This document shows positions 24,912-36,900 of a stretch of 64,000 nt of DNA, piece by piece. A model generated the notes under the pieces. It saw only the letters and a list, made by a program, of their open reading frames with translations. It made no database searches and had not been told where the DNA came from. Each line of letters begins with the position of its first letter. The first letter of the stretch is position 1. Origin of the DNA: Adiantum capillus-veneris (Eukaryota; Streptophyta; Polypodiopsida; Polypodiales; Pteridaceae); assembly GCA_014529385.2 (NCBI GenBank), contig CM043971.1, positions 54,638,709-54,702,708 of the forward strand, given 5' to 3'. A program made the translations under genes and the position numbers.

Positions 24912-27900
24912 TGCTTTATTTTTGCTCTCTTGAGAGAGAGAGAGAAATTGCTTTTGAACAAAAAGCTTTTGGGGCTCTGCTTTTGGGCATCCCTTGTAAC
25001 CTTTAAGTAAACGGTTTAGGGCTCACTCTACAAAGCATCTGGGCGCAGAGTCTGAGAGTGCAACTCAACCCTAACCGCTCTTTGTACTGTGACATTGATT
25101 TAATACATAAAGAAATACCGAAAGGGGCACCAGTCTTTGGGGGCAATATCTCTACGCACGGAACTCCGCCAGGCCAGTGCAAATCTATTGTGATCTGTGA
25201 ATTGTTTTGAAGTGGTTATTTGGTGCTGTGGTGATTGATTCTTGACTTGGAGTGTCCAAGTCTGTTACAGTGGTATCAGAGCACGGTCGATTTCTCCTCT
25301 ATGGGAAATCCGATCCCCAATTTTTTTTTCCGCGGCACCTATGGTTTCACGCAAGGATCAGTCGACTCCCTCTACATATGGAGATGCGGACAGGGATCAC
25401 AATGAAGATTCCGGCAGAGTATGGCCCGCCTCGGCCTACTCAGGCGGAGCAACGAGAGATGGAGCGTCGTCAATTGATTGGCGATGCAACAAAGATGATG
25501 CTCAATTTTGCGAAGGACCCAAAATTTGCAAAGTATATAAGCGAGACTTCTTTTCAGAAAGTGCAATCATTACACCACACCCGAAACCCGCTCTCAAGAA
25601 ACCTTCTGCTCACAAGAAATATTCAAAGAAGGAATTAGAAGAGGTGGTTGATGCACGGATTGCTCAGCTTTTTGACGCGCAAAGGAAAGCCAAAAAGCAT
25701 GGCAAAAGGCAGAAGAAACGCATTGACTTCCCGGGTTATTTGGGTCGTCCGTCGACATTTGACAAAGCAAAGAAACAGAAGAAGCGTGTTCACTTTGAAG
25801 GAGTACCTAGTTCTTCTTCTTCTTCTTCTTCTTCTTCTGACAGTTCTTCTAGCTTTTCAGATTCGAGCGAAGAAGACAGAAAAGGTAAAAAGCGAAGCAA
25901 GAAACAACGCTTCGGAAAGGGCAAGAAAAAGGCAAAGAAGGCTACATCTTGCCTAGAGACTGACAGTTCTACTGAGAACTCGTCTACAAACAACTCAAAT
26001 TCCGATGACGGAAACTTTTATGCGAACAAGAAGAACTTTTATAAAGCCAACCAGTATGACTTTCGGGAAGATAAAAGCAAGAAAGTCCGAGAGTTTAAGG
26101 AAGGTGGACACTCGATCAAATTTGATACTTTTTCAGGGTACTCAGTTGCTTCGAAGGCTTTGTCTTTTATACAACAGTTATCGCTTTCGCGGGAGGACGC
26201 TACTCAGAGCACTCCAAGATTCGGAGAGCTGCCTCTTACTTCAAGGGGAATGCTCGCACTTGGTGGTCCACGCTTCTTTTAAACAAGACTCCGCCAGTTA
26301 AATGGCTGAAATTTAAGAAGCTTTTTATTTCTTCTTGGTTGATGCAAGAGTATGAACGAGATATACGAGCTGCTTGGAACCATCTTCAGATGACCAAGAA
26401 AGATACAATCACTACTTACTGTGAAAGATTTTGGAGCTCTTTTCTACCCGCCTCTTCATTCAAGAAGATCTCGTTCAGAGAACAGATTGAGCGGTTTACC
26501 TTGGGTCTACCTACAGAGATCTGAGATCACTGCTTGGAGCAGAAGTCAGCTTCTATTCAAGAGTTGATGAGTCATGCGAAGCGGGGCTTTGCCATTCACT
26601 CTGGTAGTCTAACCTACCCCACAGATGAGGCCATGACACAACGAGCCGAACCGACTTCTGGGAATGAAAGTAGAAAGAAAAAGAGCAACCCAGAGATAAA
26701 GGATGCACGACCCAAGCTTACTCCTCAGGAGCGAGCTCGATTCATCAAGGAGGGGAAGTGCTTTGGATGCGGGGAACGTGGACATATCTCCGCGAAGTGC
26801 CCTAAAAAGGCACAGAAAGAACAGAATGATAAGGACGACGACAGCCCTGAGAGTTCGAGAGCAGCTGAGGAACGTGGACAAAAAGGCAAGATGAAAACAG
26901 GACTGGTTCCAAATTGTGTGGGTACCGATCCCAACACCATGGACAAGAGTACAGCACTTTGCCCAGCTTGGGGCAAAGTGAAAGATCAAGAGGCCCTGAT
27001 CTTCTTTGATGGAGGAGCCAAGGCCAACTTCATTTCACCGGAATTGGCGGCGTGGCTCGAGATCACTCCCGATCGGATGGGACCACTTGCGGAGGCAGTT
27101 CTAGCGGCCCCGACAGGGACGTATCCATTACACCAGTCATTGGCAAACTTCGGTTGCATTGTCAAGGGTATTTGGGACATGGGGACTTCTTCATAATGCC
27201 TTTGGAGGATTGTGATGTTCTCTTAGGGATTCCTTGGTACCACAAGAACAACACCATGGTCGATTATCGGGCGAGAAAAGCGACTTTGACTACAAAGAAG
27301 GGCAGAACCATTGTACTTGATATTAAACTGAAGGGCGAGTCTGTCCCTATTGTATCGGCTTCGGCCATTTCAAAATTGATGAAAACCAGTCTGTTTGTTT
27401 ACTCGATCTTTATGAAAGAATTGAGCGATAAGGATAGGACAAATATATCTAAACTTGATAAAGAACGCCAAGATTTTCTCCACTCTCACGCCAATTGCTT
27501 CTCGGAGGGCCTACCAAGCGAGTTACCACCTGCTCGTCCTGAAGATCATACCATTGATCTGATACCTGGAAGCACACCACCGAATCGGCCACCTTACCGT
27601 GTGAGCTGAGCACAACATGAAGAGATTATGAACCAAGTGAAAGACCTCTTGGAAAAGGGTCTTGTCCAGCCTAGTACTTCACCGTATTGCTCTCCAATGT
27701 TGTTGGTTTTGAAGAAAGACGGATCTTGGAGAATGTGCATCGATTATAGAGCTCTCAACAAAATCACCATCAAGAACAGATTTCCGATTCCTAGGATCGA
27801 TGATATACTCGACAGGTTACAGGGATCCTCGTGCTTTAGCAGGATTGACCTGAAGAGTGGATATCATCAGATCCGAATCGCGTCGGGAGACGTCTACAAG

Positions 27901-30900
27901 ACAACCATTCGGACTACTTTTGGTTATTTGAGTTTTTGGCTTAACCAATGCTCCTGCGACATTTAACCGGATGATGGACAGGATTTTCCGAGAGTACAGG
28001 CTATTTGTTGGCACTTTCTTTGACGACATCATTGTTTTCTCCAAGAATGAGGCAAAACACAGAGATCATCTGCTTCAGGTCTTTCAGGCATTACGAGATC
28101 ACAAGTTAGTGATTAATGCAAAGAAAAGTGAATTTTTCCTACCAGAGATACACTTTTTGGGACACATTGTCTCGGCAGCAGGAGTGCAAATGGATCCGGC
28201 CAAGATAGAGACTACACGTGATTGGCCCGATTTGAAGAATGTCCATGAAGTTAGAAGCTTCTTGGGACTGTGTTGGTACTACAAGCGGTTCATGTGGGGG
28301 AGCAAGAGAGAGAGCCCACTTGCTACTCTATGCAATGAGAGTGAAGGAGAAGAGGAGAGTGGCGCAGAAGAAGCTCACGCAGGGAAAAACGTGAGAGAGA
28401 GAGAGAGCTCGTTGAGATTTTGGGAAAAGTCACGCTCTATGTTATTTGGGCTTGACCTTTGAGTATATGAGTAAGTGACTAGGGGGCCATTCACACTTGG
28501 GCCCCCTCACTTATAAGACTTTTAACTTATAAGTTAATAAGTACAAGGCACTTAGGCCTTTATTCCCTAACAACCTCCCACCTAAAGGCAATGTACCTTG
28601 GGAGATAAAAGAATCAGCTAACCAGCTAACTATGATACATCAGCTGATCATGCACTTACTCATCCAACACCCATCATCTGTCGGCAATATGCAAACCGCT
28701 CTGCTGGAAGACTCTTGGTCAAAAGATCTGCAGGATTGTCATCTGTGTGCACCTTGACAAGTGTAATGCTCTTGTCATCAAGCACACTCCTGATAAAATG
28801 ATACTTCACCTCTATGTGCTTTGTCTTGGCATGAAAAACAGGATTCCTTGCAAGCATAATAGCACTCTGACTATCACAGTGTAGCACAGGAACCGGTGAC
28901 TTAATGCCAAGCTCTTCTACCAAACGCATGAGCCACAAAGCTTCTTTGCATGCCTCAATGGCAGCCACATACTCAGCCTCAGTGGTAGACAAAGCAACAC
29001 ATTTTTGCAGTCTAGAAATCCAAGAAATTGCACCTCCTGTGAATGTAAACACATATCCAGAGGTAGACTTCCTGCAATCTGGATGTCCAGCAAAATCTGC
29101 ATCTGTAAAGCCATGCACAGATGTCTCACTCTTCCCAAAACAAATGCACAAGTCTTTAGTGCCTTTCAAGTATCTCAAGATACACTTCACTGCTTCCCAA
29201 TGCTTTTTGCCAGGATTGCTCATGTACCTGCTTACCACTCCCACCGCAAATGCAATGTCCGGACGTGTAGCAACCATAGCATACATCAAACTGCCAACGG
29301 CTGATGCATAAGGAATCTTGGCCATTTCAGCCCGCATATCATCTTTGTTTGGGCAGTCATGTGCCGTCAGTTTTACATATGGAGGCAGCGGAGTACCAAG
29401 TGCCTTTCCCCCATCCATATGAAAACGATGTAGCACCTTACTAACATAATCTCGTTGAGATAGATACAGACGCCTGTTAGGTCTATCTCGAGAGATACGC
29501 ATGCCCAAAATATGATTAGCATCACCAAGATCCTTCATGTCAAAGCGATTCTTTAAGCTTTGCTGTAATGCATCCAACTCCGTGACATTTTTACCCGCAA
29601 TAAGCATGTCATCAACATACAAAATCAGTAATAGAAGAGATCCATCACTTGCCGTTTTGATATACAAACAGTGATCAGAATTACTTCTTTTGTATCCTTG
29701 AGACCTCATGAATGTATCAAACTTGTGATACCATGCACGGGGAGACTGTTTCAAACCATACAAGCTCTTCAAGAGTCTACATACTTTCTTCTCGTGCCCC
29801 TTTGACACAAAACCTTCTGGCTGCATCATATAGATCATCTCAAGCAAATCGCCATGCAAAAACGCTGTTTTGACATCCATTTGCTTTAACTCCATATCTT
29901 CAGAAGCAACCAGGCCTAAAACAAGACGTAATGTGGCAAGCTTGACAACAGGAAAAAAAATCTCATCAAAGTCAACACCATGCGTTTGCTTGTACCCTTT
30001 AGCAACCAAACGTGCCTTGTACTTAGAAGAAGCATCAGATGTGACCTTCGTCTTGTAAACCCATTTACATGGCAGAGCCTTATGCCCTTTGGGCAAATCA
30101 ACCAAGTCCCATGTATGGTTTTTCTCCAAAGACTGCATTTCCGAAACCATTGCTTTGAACCATTTCTTACTGTCTTCCCGTTGCATAGCCTCTTTATAGC
30201 AAGACGGCTCACCACAATCAGTAAGCATGACATAGTCCAAAGACGGTTCATATCTATCGGGGGGCCTTGTCACCCGAGTAGACCTACGCACCCAATGATC
30301 CATAACAGGTGGATTTTCAGCCTGTAAACCATCAAAAACAGCAGGCTGTTCAGCCGGTTGCATCGCAACAACGGGCGGTCTAGGAGCATCAACCTATTCC
30401 CCTACCTGTGGTGCATCAATGGCAACTTGTTGGGGCTGATTTTCAGCAGCTAATGGCTGATTTTCAGCACCATTTTCAGCATGTAAAGGCTGCTGAACAT
30501 TGGGCCTTCTTGGCTGTCCATATGTAACATCTTCACGAAAAACAACCCGACGCACTTCCTCGACCTTTGTGGACTGTTTGTGCATGCAATTCTCATTGAA
30601 GATGACATCATTGTTGCGTATGATTTTCCGTAATGCGGGATCCCATAATCTATACCCCATTTCACCATCCTCACCATATCCTAGGAAAATGCATTTATGA
30701 GACTTTGGTTCTAGTTTGGTGCGCAGTTCACTCCGGATGTGAACATAGGCCTCACAACCAAACACTCTTAAATGTGCATATGAGGGTGGCTTGCCAGACC
30801 ACACCTCCTCAGGCACCTTTCCACCCAAAGCCTTGCTAGGTGAGCGATTAATCAAGTGAATAGCTGTTTGCACAGCTTCTGCCCAAAAACCATGAGGTAA

Positions 30901-33900
30901 TGCAGCATGTGACAGCATACTCCGAACTTTCTCTTGGATAGTCCGGTTCAACCTCTCTGCAACTCCATTCTGAGAGGGATTAAAAGGAGCCGTGAGCTCT
31001 CTTTTAATACCTTTAGTAGCACAAAAGTCAATAAATGCTTTTGATACATACTCCCCCCCATTGTCTGAGCGCAAAGACCTAAGCTTCTTGTCTGTTTGAT
31101 TCTCAACAAACGCAAGAAACTTCTTGAAAGTATCCAAAACATCGCTTTTAGCACGTATTGGATACACCCACACCTTACGTGTAGCATCATCGATAAACGA
31201 GACAAAATATTTCTTTCCCCCTAAGGACAACTGTGGCATTTCACATACATCGGAATGCACTAAGATTAACCTGTCAGACTTCAAAGAAAGAGATCTTTTG
31301 TGCGGTGTTTGACTGTGCTTACCATAAATACAGTGCTCACAATGAGAAAAATCAGCATACCTCAAACACGGCAAATAACCACAACGAGACAGAGTTTCCA
31401 TTCCTCTTTTACTCATGTGTCCCAACCGGCCATGCCACAAAGAAACACTTGGCTGCTCGGTTACGGCGACAACATGGTCACGCACACTAGATACATGCAA
31501 AGGATACAAAGTGTCCGATTTACAACCCTTGGCTACAATCCGGGCCCCTTTACAAATTTTCCACTTGCTATCACCAAAAGTGGTGTGATAGCCTGCATCA
31601 TCTAGCTGCCCTGTACTAATCAAACTCTTCTTGAGTTGTGACACATGGCGCACTTTGTGCAAAACAAAAGTCATACCATCATCAAAGGAAAACTGGACGC
31701 TACCAATACCTGCAATGTCACATGCATAGTTGTCTCCCAAATAAACAGTGCCCTGCACCTCACCTGAGTACTGTGTAAACCAATCCCTATGAGGTGTTAC
31801 ATGAAAGGAGGCACCTGAATCGAGAATCCAAGTATGCATGTCCACATCAGAACCCATAGCAAGGGTATGTGCATCCACAGAAGAGGCATTGAGTACATCA
31901 GTGCTGCTGTCACTGTCACAACTACTAGCAACATTGATTTCCTCAATCAACACAGTGCTCTTCTTGGCATGTCCCTTGTCCTTTGCATCAGTTTCAGCAC
32001 CCTTGTTCTTCTCTTTCTTCCACTCATAGCATTCCCGTTTATAATGCCCTTTCTTTCCACAATGATGACACACAACATCTTTCCTACGAGATTTGTTGCG
32101 TGCCTTGTCCTTACTGTCAGATTTCTCCCTCTGTTGAGACCTGCCTCTCAAGTGCAATGCATTAGAAGACCCACCTGTGGTGTTCTTTCTGTTCATCTCT
32201 TCCATCAAGAGAGAACTTTCTACATCTGCATACTTAAGTGACGCACTTGAGTTACTAAGAGCTGTCCGGAATACATCCCAACTCTCGGGCAATGTGCATA
32301 GCAGAAAAGTAGCTTTGAACTCCTCATCAATCGTGAATTTCAGCTCTGTCAGTTGGCTGAAAATAGAATTGAATTCATTGAGGTGCACTGACATGTGCGT
32401 GCCCTCCTTCATGCGGAGATCCATAAGCTTCTTGAGCCAATACACTTTACTCGCAGCACTCTGCTGTGCATACAACTCGTCTAAACGCTTCCACATGCCC
32501 CATGCTGTCTGCTCATTCTCTACATTGAAGAGTAAATTGTCAGACACCGAAAGCATGATCGTGGAGCGAGCCAACTCGTCCACTTCTTCCCATTCTTCAA
32601 CCTCCATATCAACCAGTTTCACACCCTGTAACTTAATAGGTTTCGCCTGTTTCTTCTGCAACATCACATTATAACATTGCTTCTTCCATATAGCAAAGTT
32701 ATGGGCCCCTTCAAGCTTGCGAATGTGCAACAAATTGCCACTTTCACTACTAGAAGCCATTCTGAGTGATTGCAAACACTGAAACCCTGTTTTGCCGACC
32801 TAAACACGCCCAAATGTGCGCTATCGGGCAAAAAACAGCTTGCTGTTACAGAAAAACAGCAAGCAAATTTCACGCGAAATCACCCCAAAACGGCGTACAT
32901 TCACTGCCAAACCCTTACCAAAGGTTTCCACAAGGTGTATACATCATTTGTTTGCTGAAATTCCCTGTTTCAGGGCAAAAATCAGACCTGTAAACACCTG
33001 TTTTGCTGAATTTTCAGAACCTCATTGGTGGAAACACCTGTAAGATTGACCTGTGAGACTTGCCCCAATGAAATTGCATCAAATTGACCCCGAAATTGGT
33101 CGATTTCAGCAGAAATAGGCTGCTGTTCGCCAGTTTTTGAAACCCTAATTTTGGGGAAACTATCACCGGAGGTCGATTCTACACGGTGAGAGGATCCCTT
33201 CGCGACAGAGTTGATCGAAAACGGTTGAATATCCTTCCCGCAGCGAGCAAGAACAGAATTCTGATCTGTGTTGCGAAAATGGCTCTCTTGGAAACCCTAA
33301 AGCTCTGATACCATGTGTGGGGGAGCAAGAGAGAGAGCCCACTTGCTACTCTATGCAATGAGAGTGAAGGAGAAGAGGAGAGTGGCGCAGAAGAAGCTCA
33401 CGCAGGGAAAAACGTGAGAGAGAGAGAGAGCTCGTTGAGATTTTGGGAAAAGTCACGCTCTATGTTATTTGGGCTTGACCTTTGAGTATATGAGTAAGTG
33501 ACTAGGGGGGCATTCACACTTGGGCCCCCTCACTTATAAGACTTTTAACTTATAAGTTAATAAGTACAAGGCACTTAGGCCTTTATTCCCTAACAGTTCA
33601 TACGAAAGTTTCGAGAGGTTGCTTCCCCTTTGCATATCTTGAAACAGAAAGGAGTCCCTTTCTCGTGGGGACCCAGAGAGGTGACTGCCTTTTAGACTTT
33701 GAAAGAGAAATTGACTACGGGACCAGTTTTGACTTTGCCGGACTTGCAGAAGTTATTTGAAGTATATTGTGATGCTTGTGGCATAGTTACAGGGGACGGG
33801 GGGGACGGGCCCTAGGGCCGGGGAACGGCCGTAACCGGGTCGGGAATGGCTGGGAACGTCAAGGGACGGACGGAAAACGGGCCGGACGGGCGGGTCGCAG

Positions 33901-36900
33901 GGGGGACGGACCGGGGACGGCCGGGTCCGGACCGAGGTCGGACGGACCGGACGGGGACGGCAGGGGTCGGCCGGGGTCGGATTCAAAAAAATGGCCGTTT
34001 TTGACCGTTTGCAACGGCTTTGTGCAGCCCCAACTGCCATATTTTTTAAGCCTTGGCCCTTGGGAGGCTATAAAAGACTCCCTTGGGCCTCTTAATACTC
34101 ATAGTCTCAATGCTCAATGCTCATTCCATTTCCCTCAAGCTCAAGGCTCAAGCTCATTCCATTTCCCTCAAGGCTCAAGCTCTCCTCTCCCTCTTCTACC
34201 CACTTTGAAGCTCTCCTTTACTCTCTCTCCACACAAGCTCTCCTCTAACCCTTCTAACTTCTAAGCTCTACTCTCTCGAGTCTCTCCACCATCATGTCAT
34301 CTCAAGCCAACTCCACTTCTCAAGCCGCTTCTTCTCGAAGGAGGCCCGCCGTGCAAACGTGGTCGTGGTGGGATGAAGTCGACTTTAGCTCGCGTGGCAA
34401 AGGTGGCGGTGCAAGACCATGGACGTGCAAGCTATGTCCATACAAGAGATCGGGTGGTTCAAACAAAGTGCGAGCCCATCTTCTTCATGAACCCGGTCAC
34501 GAGGTGAAGTTTTGCCCTCATGTAGCTCCCGAGAAGAGGTTGGATCTTCTTGAGAAACTCACGGTGTATGAGGTTGCAGAAGCGGCCAAGAGGGGCCGTT
34601 TTGTTGCCGTTGATCTCTCCGCCACGGCGACACCGCGAGAGCAAAGGGAAGCCAACCTTGACGACATCTCTCAAACCTTCAAGAGCCATGGATCTACACC
34701 GTCCTCTTCCCTTCTGCATCGCCAAACCACTCTCAACGAAAATTGGAATCCTAAATTGAAGGAATAGGTAGATAGGTCGGCTGCCCGATTCTTCTTCCAC
34801 GACCACATTGCCTTCCATGCTTCGCGGTGAGTTTCCCTTGGCATATGCACATTGCAATCTTCCATTTTGTATTCATAATGGGTTATAATTTCTCGACTCT
34901 CCATACTAACGCAACATGCTCTATTTTGTATGGATAGGTCTCCATACTTTCGAACCATGGTTACGAAAATAGGGGAATATGACTCCTCTTATGTGCCACC
35001 TTCATCGGAGAGGCTTCGCACCACCCTCCTTGACAAAGAGAAGCTTGCCGTGGAGCAAGCGGCCCAAGCAACAAAGGATTTGTGGGAGACCAATGGCGTC
35101 TCTCTTCTTGTAGATGGATGGAGCGACACCCGCAAGCGGTCCATCCACGGGGTGGTGGCCTACTCTCAGGGGGAGATGTACTTTGTGGAGTCACATGATG
35201 CATCCGATAGTGGCAAGGCCGCCGAGATGCTTGCTACGGAGTGGACAAGCACCATAGAGATCACCGGCCCGGAGAATGTCCTTTGTATGGTTGCAGATGG
35301 AGAGGCGTCAAATAGGGCAGCCGGAGCTATCATTGAGGGCATGTATCCCAGCATCCATGTCACATTTTGCATGGCGCATTGCCTCAATAACCTCCTCAAG
35401 GACATAGGGAACTTGTCATGGATTTCACCCACCATTGGTGACGCCTCTCGAATTGTCTCCTTTGTGCTCAACCATCAAAAAGTGCGCCATGAATTCTCAA
35501 AGAGGAGCCACTTGTCTTTGCTCAAATATTCAGAGACAAGATTTGCATTCAATTGGCTTATGCTAGGCCGCTTGTCTACATGTGGCGGAGCCTTAAGGGG
35601 CCTCTTTCTCAGTGATGAGTTCCAGGCCATGCCAGAGTCTACATCAGCAGTAGGATTGAAATGCCGAGAATGGGCCGACGACGCCGCTTGGTGGGAGGAG
35701 GTGAAGACTCTTGACGCCATGGTCAAGCCTATTCTACACCTACTTTGAGTGGTGGATGGCTTGCAGCCATGCATTGGCAAAGTCTACGAAGCCATGGATC
35801 GGATGATAGAGGCACTTGAGAAGCTTGTGCCTGACCCTGTTCAGTATGCGGAGATTCATGGCTTGTGTGAGTCGAGGTGGAATGGATACTACTCTCCACT
35901 TCATGCGGCAGCTTATGTGCTTGACCCTGAGTTTCAAGGAAGACGTCAAGAGACCGACAAGGAGGTGAGCAAAGGATGGCGGCTTGCATTGGAGCGCCTT
36001 GAGCCTAGCAGTGACATTAGGCGCAAGATTAGAGACGAGCTACTCAACTACAGGCAAAAGAAGGGCTCCTATGGATGTGTAGATGCACAGCTTGATCGCA
36101 ACAAGATTGGCTCGGTTTTGTGGTGGGAGGACTATGGAGGAGATGGCCCACATTTGCAGCGCTTGGCTGTTCGTGTCCTTAGCCAAGCATGTACCACTAG
36201 TTGCTTGGAGCAACTATGGAGTGTGTACAGCCACATTGCCTCTAAGAAGAGGAATCGCCTTGGCGTTCAGAGGGTCAATGATTTGGTGTTTGTGAGCGCT
36301 AACTTGCGCATGCTTGCCAAGAGCGTCACACACAAGGCAGATCCTTTCACTGAGTGAGAGATGGCACAAGAGAATCCATCTATGGCCGATACTCTTTTGG
36401 AGGAGCTAGAGGAGGATTTCGAGCCTCAATGCAAGCCTCCCGAGCCGGAGCCCTCATACGTTGCTGACGACCTCGACTACGACGACGATGTGGAGATTCA
36501 GCAGGCGAGCACTTCTTGAGTTTGATGATCATTGATCACTCGACTCTCGAGTCTAGACTCTTGAATCTACGACTCTACCTACTACATAGCCCTTTGTACT
36601 TTTTGTTATCCTTGAGGCCTCAGGCTTGTCCTAAGTCCTTTAGGCTTTTTGACTCTTGAGCCCTTGTGGCATGCACTTCTCATTTTGTATCCATCGATCA
36701 TCGATGTTTTATTAGCACATTTCAGCCTATATGACTAGTGTTCTTTGGTCTATTTAGTGTAAATTTATGGTCAAAGTGATGCTCTATGTGTGTGGCATGT
36801 GTGCAGGTCAAAAAATGCCAAAAAAACTCTCTTTTTTTTTTTACCGTTCCGACCCCCATCCCCGTTTCCTGACTTTTGCCGTCCCGACCCCGTTCCCGAC

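Larger units (their letters stand above)
28293..33595 (-). mobile_element. Ty1/copia element D, young, nearly intact
   Basis: 5303 bp between GTTCA duplications. LTRs of 280 bp at each end differ by one base. A primer-binding site complementary to tRNA-Met (minus-strand TGGTATCAGAGCT, 33301-33313) lies inside the right LTR, and a purine tract (minus-strand GGTGGGAGGT, from 28573) lies inside the left. One polyprotein frame with a single internal TAG. Confidence 0.96.

Noticed and set aside
30394-36357. U-to-C RNA editing repairing the stop codons of these elements, as in fern organelles
   Set aside because: That editing is known for organelle transcripts; these are nuclear elements and C-to-T mutation explains the stops more simply.
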